Positions 11,406 to 25,200 of a stretch of DNA of 64,000 nucleotides are shown here, piece after piece (position 1 is the stretch's first letter; every line of letters begins with the position of its first letter). The translations under genes and the position numbers were made by a program. Under the pieces are notes generated by a model that worked only from the letters and a program-made list of their open reading frames with translations, did not search any database and had not been told where the DNA came from. Location: contig NC_084772.1 of the NCBI RefSeq assembly GCF_028858725.1, forward strand, positions 13,213,048 through 13,277,047. Direction: 5' to 3'. Origin of the DNA: Colius striatus (Eukaryota; Chordata; Aves; Coliiformes; Coliidae).

Positions 11406-14400
11406 GGTAAAGCTGTCAGTGAAGACATAAACTGTACTGTTAGCCATGTAGCACAGATAGGTACCAGCCAAGAACAAAGAGAGGGGAAGTTCCTTCCACA
11501 GAGCACATGGAAATCACCATTAGCTTGAGCCCTCATCCACCCCTGCTGGTGCTCCAGCACAAAGTTCCTTTGGGGTGATGGGCATCTCATGGGCTGCTGC
11601 CTTCAAGCATACAGGTGCAGAGCTCCTTTTTCAGTTGTTGTGGGGCTTGTAGCGGGATCTATCCTGTGATATAACTATCCTTCTGTCCTGACTTTTAACT
11701 ACATAACTGCCAAATTTTATAAGGTTATCTTCCTGAGAAGCTAGGATGAGTCTATGGACTACCTGGGAACTCGGTCCATCAGAGCATATGTAAAGAAAAA
11801 AAAAATCACTCTATTTTAAGATGGTTTTTTGTTTGTTTTTTAAACCTACCTTTACAACATTAGATAACTTTATTATTAATCTAACAGAATGGGTAGGACA
11901 TATTGGGAGGCCCTGTCTGTGTACTCATGCAAAGAAGCATGTAGAGCAGCTGTCTTTACAGTAGGAACTGCAGAGCTGATGCTAAGTGCAGTCAGAAGCA
12001 TAAGCTAGAGCAGAAGCTTGTCCTTCTGAGCCACAAATCTGCCCTTGTTCCACCCACAGAGGCAGCACAGTTCTATGCTTCTTCTGCTGCTAGCAGGTAG
12101 ACAGTTTTTACTGTAAGCTTCTTGGTGCATGAGTTGTTCAAGCATGTGCTTTGTTGGGAAAAAAACATACTGGGGACTGAGATAATCTGAGGAGTCTGAG
12201 GAAACAACTCTTTTTAGTAAGCAATGTGGATTAAATGATTAAAAAAACCCCCAAACTTTTACTGTTGAAAGCTAATGCTCAACTAGTAAACTCTCAAAGC
12301 CAGGCACAGCCGAGCTTGCTGCAGCCCAGGACCAGAGTTCCCTGTTCCCATCTCAGCCCTGCTGCAGAGGCAATACTACAGACCCTTTCTCCACCACTAA
12401 ATTGTACTTCTGTCATACACATAACGAACATAAGGTTCATCCACACGATAGCCACAGATGTAGCCCACATGTGTGAAACAAATATGTTTGTAGTGGTACA
12501 CAGCACATTCAAGCACTGCTGTGTTTCTTACAGAGGACCATATGTGCTGGGCTGTGCAAACAAAAACTGTAGAGTTAAAGCTGCTGTTGCTGTAATAAGT
12601 ACCCCAATCATTCTCCTTACTGTTATGTGCAAGAAGACCCAAAGTACTGGGCAATTACAGCTTGATAATCCTGATGTGGTTTTCTCCCCACTTTATTTAA
12701 AATATATTTGCTTAATTTTACCAAGCAGCAGTAAAATGTGTATGTTGCAAAAAGACTCACACTTCCACAACTAAGAGTGTAGGAGCTATCACAGAGTATC
12801 ATAAAAGCTGAACTTCATTTCTTAATTTATCCTTACACCTGACTTTAAGTTGTATAAGTAAATTGGATATTAAGGAAAGCCAGCTGCTCTGTTAAATAAA
12901 CTCCTTTGTCTAAGACTTAAAGGGAGCAAAAAAGCCAGGTGGAGTTATTGATCTGTGAATATCAGCTGGCTGGGCCTCACAGGCAGCTCACTCCTGTTTC
13001 TTCTAATTGCCAGTGCCTTCAAGGAAATGCTGCCCAAGCCAATAGGCAGTGAGACTCCATGGTCTGCTGGGGATTTGTCTCCCTGAGTTGCAAATAGTTT
13101 ATTACCAACAAATCAGAGAATTTACAAATGTAAGAATTCACCAGTGAAACTTTAGCCCTATTGAAGACAATGGCAAAAATTCCACAGACTTGTGTTGCAG
13201 CATGTGTTGGATCAGACGTGGTTTTACTGACACAAGGCAGGACAGAATTCTTTGTCTCACTTCATCAATTTCACAATTTGAAGCTACAATACAGAGATGC
13301 TTATTGAATTGCATGCTACCTGATTTTTTAGTTTCCCTCCTTTCTTCCAGCATTAAGAAAACAATTAACTTAGACTCTGAAGTCCACGAGGTAAATAAGA
13401 CTTACTATTGCACAAAACTTTACTGCTCTGATTTCTAGTTTTAAAATGGATTGGTTTCTTGCTGAGGAGTGTAATGATTATTGGTTTTCTCTGGCTCATT
13501 TTAAGTCCAATTAAAGAATCCCAAAATGAAACACAAATAAAACTTGTGAAATTCATACAAAAGTTATGCTGAGGAATGTTTTTATTTTGTGAGGAGAGAC
13601 TGAAGTTTTTATTTTCCTTGAAGTGATAACTATACTGTGTTTCATATGGCTTCATTTTGTTTGTTTGGGTCCTGCATGTTGATTTGTGTTGTGATAACTT
13701 TAAGTATAAGCAAGTTTCTTTGAATATAAAGTTTTTATATTAACATGCCTTTGGACTTGGGTGACTTGTTTGCAAATCACTTTGTTCTGACATGTTTTTT
13801 AAAATACTTGCAGTTGAACACAGCTCTTAAAAACTGAAATGATTGGAAGTGTTTTAGGGCACCATCTCCTGGTAGACAGCACACATTGTATTTGAGTGGC
13901 TACCTTTGCTAGGCACAACTATTTAAAGTATTTTTGACTAACGCTGCTCTGCAGGCTTACAGGTCCCTTCTCATTCTAAATCTGCAATAAAACACTATTT
14001 AACATTTTTTACATTCTTCTTATTCATTGCAAATACAACTGCTCACTGTGCCACACAAATACAACTCTGGATAGACCCTGTAAAATTCCAGTCACAACAG
14101 GCACTTTGTGAACCTGCTAGGTTAGACGGACAATGTATGTCCAAGCACAGTTAATATGCCATTGGTATATCTTATTTATTTTATAGTTTCAGCTTCCATT
14201 TCTCTTGGATATTTCAGATAATAACACTTCTGGCCACTGCTCATACTTTGAAGACTGCACTTGGCTTTAGCCATACTTCCTTGCAATCGCACGATATAAT
14301 AACTGTATATTCAAACACAACCAGTTGGCTTAATAGCAGCCACCACCTTTGCATAAATACATAATTTAGTTGGCCAGCTCAGTCAGCAGTGCACTCAGAA

Positions 14401-15237
14401 CATTTAAAGGGATCTTAGATTATATAACTTCTTATTTCAGAGACTTGGAAATATAAAATCAAACTTGTGACTCTACAGAGCTAAGATATATCTTGATGTG
14501 ATAAGAAAAACGTCCTGATCACAACACTCCAAAGATTCCATCATCCAGCAAAGAAATCAGACAGCTTTAGTGCATTTAATAAAAAATAGCAACAGTACAT
14601 GAGGCTCAGAGTTCTCTACACATGCCCCCCTGTTCTCTGCTGGTAAGAAGTATCAGACTAGCTGTATGCACCTCTTTATACCCATTCAAGAAACGAGGCA
14701 GGCAATGAGCACCGACCTCCTGACCTGATAATACAATGCACTTCAGCTATGATAAGGATCACTTCAGAAGAGAAAGGACATTGGTTTAAGAACACCAGTT
14801 ACATTTCCATTTCATGGTATTTTCTATATTAAATGGTATTATAGAAATAATATTTGTTAACTGAAAAAAAAAGGAACAAATTTACAATAACTATAGAGCT
14901 GTTTCCTAAGCAATGGAACTAATGAAGGCTGGTCTCCTACAGGTCTGTATTCTGCATCCTTTGCATACTCTAGCTCATAAACTCCTCTCCCAATCCCCAA
15001 TAAAGCTGCAGTCCCTTCACTTCCTTTGTCCCATAGAGCTCTCCCACTGCTACAGGACTTATGCCATGTTCACCGACTTCCCTCCATGGACTTGTCAGTG
15101 CTTTTCCATCTTTCGCACTACTCCTCTACATCTTTAATTCTCTCCCAGGTCCACCTCCATAGTATGTTCTCTGTCATTTCTGTAATATCCACAGCTCCTG
15201 CCAACTTCCTAAGCTTCTAGTTAGGTATCTTAGCCAT

Positions 15238-15254
15238 CTTTTTTTTTTTTTTTT
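15238..15254. repeat. poly-T run
   Basis: A run of 17 thymines with no recognisable retroposon body next to it. Read on the minus strand it would be a poly-A tract, but I see no target-site duplication or upstream gene-like sequence, so I treat it as a simple repeat. Confidence 0.6.
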
Positions 15255-18200
15255 GTCTAGCACACTCCTGCTGCTTCCAGTTACCACCAGTTAGATGCAC
15301 AAAATGCAGCAAGCTCCCGTATGAACTTACATACCAGCAGGTAGGTGTGTGAGTACCACACCCAAAAGGCTAAATGCTACTATAGAAGCACTTCTGTAGG
15401 TCTGTCTCTGCTTATCTACAGCCACTTACTTGTAGAATTGCAGTAGCTTTGAGATCACTGATGTAATTGCTTACTGTTTGCAAGTAGCTTCAAATGTTGC
15501 TGGAGAGGAGTGGCAGGGAAATTCCGTAAGTAGCTTCTCTGTAGGAAATCATGGTGCAAACTTCTGACCTTTTCTCATGTGAGTGAAGAAATATGCTGAT
15601 GAGAAAGACAAGATGACATGTATCTAAACAGCAATTTTCTTGTCCTAATATAAACAGATATCAAGATATAGCTAGGAGTATATTTACTTACTTCAACCTA
15701 TCCCTCCCTTAAAGAAGAATCAAGGCCTCCAAATCAAAGCATTAAACTGGCTCCTCCTATTCCTTTGTCTGCGGGTGTGTTGTCTGTAATCATTCTGCTT
15801 AGACATCAGCCTAGAAACAATCTCAGGCAAGCAAAAAAACCATGACTGACTTGTGTAAAACTTTTTGTATTACTTTGATCCTAGTTTCTGCTTTCTTGCA
15901 CATACAGTATTTTAGATGCACAAAACTGAAGGCTTCTTGTCCCCGCAAAGAAAGAAAATATCTCTACCTATAGGCACAGAAAAAAGAACATGGGGATAAA
16001 AAATTATTTTCCTTAATTCAGTATTTATTCAGTTTTCTAATCCAAATGTAAAATTTTGTGGCACTAGAGATAAAGCTCGAAGCAGACATATTTGGTATAT
16101 ACAAACTGAAGACAAGACTATTATATCTTCTGGGATCTAATAAACGGTTAGCAAGAGGTCTTTGTTGTAAAGGTCAGAAATTGAAATGGCACATCAATCT
16201 GCTTGCCAGCTGTCAGAGCCAACAGGCTAGGAAAGCATGCATCTCCCTCTGTGGTTCAACAAGGAAATGGTTTCATAAAGTAAAATTAAAATAGCACATA
16301 GAAGTACTACAAACATTAAATAGTTATCTTCAGGTTACAGTTGTTCTTTAGTAAACTGGCTGGTGCAAGGCTTTCTGTCATCATGGCCCCAAAAGTTCTT
16401 TCTCCTCAATGGTTGTCAGCTGCCCCTTCAGGGTGATTCTGCAGATGCTTTGAGAACCAGATAGGTTGCACTTCTGCTTTTTTGTTTGGTTTTTTTACAT
16501 TAAGATTGTGGGAAAGCTGTTAAAAATTTCTTCATCCTAACTCACAGCAGCTTAATGAATCTCTAGTTATCTGCTGTGTATCAGTGGTGGTCAGTATTCC
16601 TTCCAATGCTCCTCTGCAGAAAAGTGATATTGAACTAATACAGCATACAAATAAAAAATAAAATAAAAAAATAAAAGCATTAAGAATGAATTGTCACTAT
16701 GAACAGTGGCCAGAAAAGCTTAGCTGCATTACAGAAGTTTGCATCAGTATAAACAAACACTAAAGAACACCCTGTGACAGAAGAGCCAATTTGTACCACT
16801 GCAATTTGTAGCCCCATTTAATGAGCCTGGCTCAAAAATTGTTGGTGAAGCCAGAGCCTGTATCAGGGTTGCTAAGCTATAGCTCTGGGAAGAATTTCTC
16901 CTCCATTTTAATATTTAAATCTTGTGTCTTCCAACTACAGTTCCCTCCCCATCAGTATTAGCACTACAGGAGTTCAACAAATGGTCAGCTGACAGGAGGT
17001 TGGGGTTTTTTTTTAATTACTTCAAAGCTTAATAAATGCTTTGACTTATAATTCACTCTCATGGGCAAGAGACAGTTCAAGTTGAAAAACTTTACATTAA
17101 TACAATGTTGATGACTAGCAGCCAATTAGGGACATTGATACTCCATCAGTTCTGAAAAGCAGTTTTACATTTAGCACAGCATTGTTCATTCAGTATTCCC
17201 AGACTTAATGAGAACGGAATTGAACAGCTGACACCACACAAACAACCTGTCATATATTTTATATAAGCAGTCTCTCTAAAGAAAATATAGTAGAAATAAT
17301 TCACTTTGAAGTATTTTACAGGAAGGACCTATGAGCTTAATTCCTGTATGCCAATACAAGCAGGGAAATTTCTCAGGTAGTGAGATGGGATCACACTGTC
17401 TTATAGACCACATACACCATCAGCTTAGATAAAGCTGTCATGTCACAGTGAGGAGCGCATCTTATCACAGAGACAGCAAGCTCTTTGACAACTAATACCT
17501 TAATTTTTAGTAAAGATTAAAGTCAGTCTTCATTTTTAGAAGAAAGACATTAAATTCTAGTGCTTCAACTGTTCATAGTCTAGTTCTGACAAGCTTCCCA
17601 TTGTATTACTGGGAATCCTTTCTGTAACACTTTTTACTTACATCTCTACCTCTCATTCTTCACTCGGGCTGACCAAGAAGCAACTAACTCAGAAGGATTT
17701 AATTTCACAGAGTAGTATTAGGCCTTCAAACAAGCTGCTGCACATTACTACTACTACCTAAAAGAAGAGATAAAACATTAATTGCATCATAGGACCCCAG
17801 GCTTGCATTGCATTAGCAATTTAGCAGTGATGACGAGCTTACCTTTATATTGGACAGAACCAGACACAAGAACCAAAACTTCAAGAGGTGCCAGTTTGGG
17901 GTTTGTTCTTTTGACGTTCTCCTTCTATACAATTAATATTTTAAGGTTCATTCAGTATGCAAACCGTAACAGAATAAGTTTTGTCTGCTCAATTCCTGTG
18001 CTCTGTAAGGCTAACTCTGTGTAGCTATCTATGAACAGAAGCAGTTTTGGTTCACTAACAAAGCTGAAAAGTAATTTCAGTACAGTGGAAGAAATTATTC
18101 CAAGAATCAACACTGATGGTTTTGAGAGCTACCAGAAGTTACATAAATGCAGCAGTTTTCAAATACTGACTCTAAATATTGCACTTTTGTCCGATGCATG

Positions 18201-18332
18201 AAGTGTAATATACAGAAGACCTGTACTTTCTTCTTTCTGAAGGCATGATATGGTCCAAGCATATGTAAGGTGCAAATGCTCCAGCTAGAGGCCAATAATT
18301 GATTGTCCAAGAAAAAAAACATTCACAAAAGT

Positions 18333-18338
18333 TTTATT
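18333..18338 (-). other. UBA2: likely UBA2 polyadenylation signal
   Basis: The minus strand reads AATAAA here, about 870 bases past the UBA2 stop codon. It is followed within about 10-35 bases by a GU/U-rich stretch (18300-18325) of the kind expected downstream of a cleavage site. A second AATAAA at 18510-18515 could serve as a proximal site giving a shorter 3'UTR. The 18339-19210 interval is accordingly read as 3'UTR. Confidence 0.6.
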
Positions 18339-19210
18339 AAAAAAATTCCCCTTTCACCTCAAACAAGTGAAGCTTAACTTCTGTACTACTAGGTTATGTA
18401 TAGAAAAATGAAAATAATACAGTAATTTTTGAAGGCTATACATTGTAAAATCCCATGTCAGCATAAACTTGGACTGTGCAAGCAAATATAGCAAGTACTT
18501 CAGATGTCATTTATTTGGTCCATCAGATGTACAGTATAGTAGTAGTATCTGAGTTTACAAAACATCAAATATAAATAACCTGAAACTGTAACAATACACA
18601 AAAATTTGCGTCTTACATTGACATACCAGGCAGTACGAGCTGAAAAACTTGAGTAAATTAGCAGTTTTACAGTAATGTACATAGTGCCAGCTCAAGTTTA
18701 AGAACACTGTTAAAACGGCACTAATTTGCTTTGCTGAATCTTCTTTACTTGTTCAGGCTGTGAAAAATGTTTAGGACTAGGCTAAAAATATTTTTCTTCA
18801 AGCAAAAAATAAAAAGGTAGTTGCTTAAAATCTGGGCATTAGACAATGACCCTTTCCCAAACAAGAAAAGCGTCTATTTTTGTCCTACTGAATTATACCT
18901 AAAAGGTCTTTACAAAAAAATAACATGCTTTTGTCATGACCATTTAAGCAAATACTTATCTGTAAGTATTTATAAACTATGTTTCTACTACATTTAATAT
19001 ATGGAATTAATATGGAAAAACTTCTGAAAGAGGCCACTGAGAGGAGAGCTTTATCATCAAGAGAAACAACACAAATTGTTTAAGCCAGTCGTTTGGTATT
19101 CACTTGGAACAAAGGCCTTAAAATTAGTCTAGTTCTCAACATTTTTCACATCCCAACATAATATGCTGTTACATTTATCTGAATTATTTTGTCAAGGGGC
19201 ATTTGCATGT

Positions 19211-22200
19211 TCAATCTAATGCTATAATTTCATCTTGTTCATCTGTCTGCTCAGTACGTGCTCTCTTCATACTGACACGCTCTTTATCTTCCAATTTTCT
19301 CTTGCGGCTTTTGTTTTCCATGTCCTCATCAACATTGCCCGAAGTACCTTCATCTTCAGAATCAACAATCAACACATCATCTTCATCTGGAGCTGCAGAA
19401 TACATGGTTTCAGTTCAAATGAATACAGTAGTCTACTCTCAAACCAAATTTCACACATCAAAAAAAAGAATGTCTTCAATACAAAAAATACACCTTAGAG
19501 CATTCTTTATCTATATTCCCTGTCATTGAATTGTAGGATTATTTCTAATTTCTCTGCAATCAGTATAAAAATAGACTTTTCACATGGTGATTGCCTCTTC
19601 ATTGAAGGTATGTAAAATATTGCAATAACCCCAAAACAGACGAAATGCATTAGTTAGCACCATTTTTGTTTGCACGTACAAAATAGAAGAGTTGCATGCT
19701 ATCTGCAGCAGTCCTTTAGAAAAGAGCTTTTACACACACTGAGCTGTATTCCAGCCTCTCCTTTCGCTACCCCATTCAACAGAACACCCACTAGAAGCCA
19801 TGCTCTATGAGAGAGAACATGCAAAGACAGGAAGGCATGGAAGGGTGAGCAGACTAACACAGCTATAGGGAAACAATGAAGGAAAATAGGACCAAATGTG
19901 AACTTTTAAGACATCCAGTGGATTTTGTTATGAAGTACAAATTCACTGTAAAAACTAATTTTATGCTCTTTGCTACTGTAATTTGAAACCAATTTTAGCA
20001 ATACGCTTAACATTTAACCTCCCCTGAAACAAGAGGCAAGTGGAAGTGACTATATACTTGTGCATATATCAAACAGGCAAAGGAACATCATACAGAAATT
20101 TAAGACACAATATCTACAGATATCTAGGTCTGTCACAAAAAGTATTCAGATTCATATGCTACCCCTATAGAAGTGTAATGTTTCCAGTATATTAGCCTCC
20201 AGTGCCTAAGCCTCCCGTATTTATCGAAGTTAAACTGTTCTGAGTATATTCAAAGGAACGCTCTACATGAGGAAGGAGATAGTACTTCTTCCTGGACAAC
20301 AAATTCCATTTGCTTGCCATGTTTTGCTTGACATGTGGAAAAATAACTATTTTCTAAGCAAATAATAGAGACATCTTCTTACATTAACAAAATGAAATAT
20401 GACCCAAGACATACACAAAACATTTTTTAATCCCTAGGGAGAATGTGAAACATTTGGTTGATTCCTTTTTGTCAGGAAACAGCATGACCATCAGATGGAA
20501 TCGGTCTAACCTGAAAACACTGTGCCAATGAGGCACTTAGCTGACACCCTACAAAGCCCTTGTGAGTTAAATATTACCATTTCAAGGCATATTTACTGTA
20601 AACCTCTGTAGCAATCTTAAATGTGCATTCTTCTATTTAATATTACATTTATACACAGAAACAATTGAAATGCCATTCGTTTTATGTTGGCAAAGTCATA
20701 AAACTGAAGACAACTCTTGTAATTGGCCTGCACTACTGAAAGACTTATTTAATATTGGTTACTGTTGTTTACCTGTTGATGTTGAGGGTTGTGCTCCATC
20801 ATCACTACCATTGGTAATGTTCTTGGATGCTGGTTCTGATGGTTTAGGGCCAATTTTTTCAGGGGTATCACCAACAACTTCAAATTCTACATCTTTTTCT
20901 AGGTCTTCACTGCAGAAAAATACATATGCTTTTAAACAACCAGGTGAAAAGAAAAACTTATCTTTTTCACAAATAATGTACGTCACTCAAGTATTAGAGC
21001 ACCCTGCAACTATGACAAAATGAGAAAAACATATTTAAAGTGAGGAAAATCAATCAGCCTTCCTTTATAATTTATGCTTTGTCTATTCATAAACACTGTT
21101 GCACCAAGTGCCATGACTTAAAATGCTTAGGAATGAGAAAAATCATTACCTGAACTTACCTTTCTTCCTCACAATACCACATTTCTATTCTCACTCAAAG
21201 TGTAGTGTGTTAACTTACTGTATATAATACATATATTAGTTATCAAGGGTTAAATATGCACCTCAGTTATTTCAAAGTGTCTTCTATTTGTATTGCTGTA
21301 TCTGAACAAGCAAGCATCAGATCTACTACCCCAGCAGGTGGGGAGGGGGTTACCTCTTAAAATTTTGTTTTGTTTTTTAACTGACAGTTTCTCACTGGTT
21401 GGCCGCCCAAAAAGTAAATTTGGGTTTGCACTGTATTTTTATGTTGTGTAGTGATAACTTATTCAAATAAAGTTTTTCCAATTACTGTTGTAAAAAAAAC
21501 ATCCCTAAAAAACCCAAAACCAACCCAAAACCTCTAAACCCTATAAAGTAAAAAACCAAAAATTCCTCCTTTGTTTCTGTATTTTCTTAATTTTTGAGCT
21601 TTATTTGTGAATTTAAAGTTCCCTGTGGGGTTGTTCTAGATATACAGACAAAAATCATTACTTCAGAATCTTACCTATGAAGCACATTGATTAACAGTGT
21701 ATAGTCCTGGAGGAAATCATCTGCTTGTAGTCGAGTGCCATTTCGAATTCCGAAGTCTGATAATTTCCTATTGTTATTTGCTATAGAAATAGAGACAAAC
21801 AGCAGTGTGTACAGCTATTTATATAAAGATCCTTGTCACCTGAATAAATATTATGAAATGACTACTCCAGAAGTTTCATGTAGAAACATACCATTAATAT
21901 TAATTAGCTATATTTAAAGCTGACATTTAAGCCCATCAGCAGTTAAAAATACCTGTGTTTTACTTGTTTATCCCACCATGCATCATGTTAAGCACTTCAC
22001 TATGATTACATTTAGGAACATTTTGGAGATAATATATGTATTACAATAATGCCTACAAGCATGATCAGACTACAAGCTAAGAAGAAAATGAATGAGATTT
22101 GCAATCACTTTTATAGCTGAATACGTATTCTTGAAAGGAATTCTGACACTCCAGGTGAAAAGCTAATCTGGACATGCAGGCTTGTAGGCAATACCACTAG

Positions 22201-25200
22201 CTATTCTCAAGCCACTTAAACGCTTGCAAATACAGTTCTCCTCAAATATTAGTCTACAGGATGAACACTACACATCTGTTATGCTTTCTTTCTGTGTGTC
22301 TTGGGATTTTTTACCAATTTTTATCTACTCTTTTCTAAAAAGTTTCAGTATGCATACCTTCTGTTTCTCCTTCTTCTGAAGAGATAAGAATAGTTCCTTT
22401 TCCATCATCTATTTGTACATCTGGTGCTACCATTGCGAATTTTTCTTTCACTATCTGAAAATATTAACATGATTATTTAATGAATATCTGACTTCAGAAC
22501 ACTTAGAAAGAACCTTGAATGATGTTGATTTACTTATCCCATCTCATTTTCAGGCATATGCTGAAAATCCTTTTAACTTCCATGAACAAAATAATGATTT
22601 TTTTCCTATCTGAAGCCTACAGGTTCAAATATGCTGAAAAAAATTTTAGAACACTTCATAAAACATCAGAGTTACAAATCACTTGTGATTATGCCACTGT
22701 AATTTGGCTACTGAACTCTTCAACTGAAATACATATGTAGGTTTTTGCTGCTAGATATGAAGGGTCTTTGGAACCATCAGAAAGTAACAAATTACAAATA
22801 TTCTTTTGCAAGTATAGAAGCACACAAGGGGAGGTACATACTGGTTGATCTAGGTCTTCCTGTAGCTGAGAGAAATGCAGAATGCAGAGCAAATATTAAC
22901 AGCTGATGTTGAGTCAAAATATATTGAACAAAACTCTAATAATTTACAGTATTAGGAAAAAAAAAGAAAACTGTGGGTAGTATTAAAGATTTACCTTATC
23001 CTGGAGTGTTAACACAGTAACTTTGTGTACATTAAGTTTCACAGTCACTTCTGGCTTACTTGCACATACATAACAGTTAGGATTTGGTGGATCCAAAGCA
23101 CAAGGAACCAATAGCTTCTTTCTGGGATTTGGCTGCTTGTTCAGAAAAATCTTTAAGACAGAAAAGAACAAAACAAGTTATTCCATAAGTAATAGAACTC
23201 ATAAAACCTGTTTTTCTACAGCTTTATTCTCTTAATCTCACAGGTTGTCCTGTTCCCTAATCCTTTTTGACATGCCCACTAAGCAGGAGAAAGTGCCTAT
23301 TAGAGCCAGTCCACAAAGACAGCTGTGCTGATGGACCAGCTATTGCCAAATAGGTCTGTAACCTGAAACAACCAGGTTTCAAGGGATGTCAGTCGGGTTC
23401 TCTACCCTGTCCAGCAGTCAATTTCCATTAAATCAGAAGAATTTAACAATCATTGAGACTTCCCCTTCTCTTTTCATTCAGAATCTACTGAAGCAACAAG
23501 TGAGAAACAGCAAAACTACACCATAGCCAAAGCAGGTTAAGTGTCATTTTTAAACAAGTAATAAATAACAAGAAAGTAAAAGTATCTTATTCCCACTTAC
23601 CGTTCTACACTGATCTATTTTTCCTGACAAAATCTTCAGTCCCTCCAGCACTATCAGACCAGCTATTACTGCATTAGTAGTAGCTATAGCTGGGATAATA
23701 TTTCCTGCCATTGCTGTAAAATAAGCAAGAGCATGCAGATCGTTAACAGTAAATGAAAAGGATAAGTTCAGTTTGTTTTTTAAATAAAATGTTATATTTT
23801 ATCCTTACACTTGATATCAAATCTACTCTTCATATTCATACTGAAAACATGCATCCTGAGGTTCGCAGCAGAAGTAACAAAATCCATTGCAGACGGATCA
23901 TCCTGGAAAGAAGTTAATACAAAAAGCATTTAAAAATCAGATGACCTATTGGAATAGTTTGCAACACAAGATTCCTAAAACCTTAAAAACAGGGGTTTTT
24001 TAAAGAGACTGTACAATACTTCATTTCCAAGTCAATATATTTCCTCTTTCAGACGGTATGTTTAGACAGAGCAGTAATACTTTAAATACAGGTCTAGAAG
24101 TTGTACTTGGTATTTTAGTAGTGAATTAGTATTTTAGTGTTATTTGGTAGGTACAAGGCATTTTATTAATGTCTAAATCCTACATTTTTCATTTTATGTT
24201 CAGTTTCAAACACTGGTGTTTCAGAAAGAAGTATTTCACTGTCTGCTGTAATACTAGTTTACTATTTTGTTTCCCCTATATTTACAAACTTTTTTCTTAT
24301 GCCAAGTGACAACTGACTACAGGAGGATTACCCTGTCTCTGATGCCAAGAGAGAAAATGCTGCTCTTCTTTTTCTTCAGCAAAACCTATCATATATCTAT
24401 TATCAGATCTAATTACTATGTACAACTCTAGCTACAAACCACTGTATCAAGGCATGTTTTAAGGAAAGCTAACAAGGAAAGAATGAAGCTGCATCTTTTT
24501 TTTTTAAATCAGAATATGACAAATACTTCTGAATTTGTGGCTTTTAAATTTGGTGAATTAAGTTGGTTTACATACAGTAGTTAATCCTTACACTCATTGA
24601 GTTACAAAGTATAGTCTAAAGTAGGTATTTGTTTACATATGGGAAGTGTCAGACATATTTCTTCTAAGTGCTACTATTTTGGAATGAAACTGAATGAGCC
24701 CAATTATTATTTGTACTACATGTGTAGACTACAGCTGTTTCTTATCTACTTGTAAAACTAACCTTATCCCATATAAGCTCCGCTCCATCACCCTTCTCAG
24801 CCAGGTGAAGTCTCAGGGTCTCAACACTCTTTGAAAATAAGTGTGCATAGCCCTTGACATCGAGAACCTGCTGATCCTTCAAAACTGCAGAGGACTCATT
24901 TTGTGGGTCAGATACATTTTTCTCTTTGGGAAAAGAAAGAAAATAATTAAGGAATACTTCAAAATCCCACAGAAGTTCCCATAAAGAGACAAGTATTTTC
25001 CCATTTCAGCAAAATTAACTATTTTCTAAATTGAAGAACAATATTCTTCAACTGCAGTAGCCCCAACATTTTACAAGGGGTCTACCTTTTCCACTGCAGC
25101 TATGGCTGCACTTATCACCCAAATGTGCACAAATTACAGCAAATGTAGATTTTCAGCAAAGCTCAGCTTCCAGAGGCAAATGTGTCAGTGCTTATGGCAA

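Larger units (their letters stand above)
10321..18314. other. spacer between WTIP promoter and UBA2 3' end
   Basis: About 8 kb of AT-rich DNA without a convincing gene. Open frames are short or have ordinary non-coding character; the longest, plus-strand 12235-12774, resembles no family I know. Apart from one CR1 fragment near 11.35 kb, I see only simple runs: 17 T's near 15.24 kb and an A-rich AAATA-type stretch near 16.65 kb. Distal regulatory elements could be present but cannot be recognised from sequence alone. Confidence 0.6.

Noticed and set aside
12235-12774. Plus-strand open frame of 179 codons
   Set aside because: It has no recognisable domain, is compositionally like flanking non-coding DNA and lies in the spacer downstream of UBA2 with no promoter or splice support.
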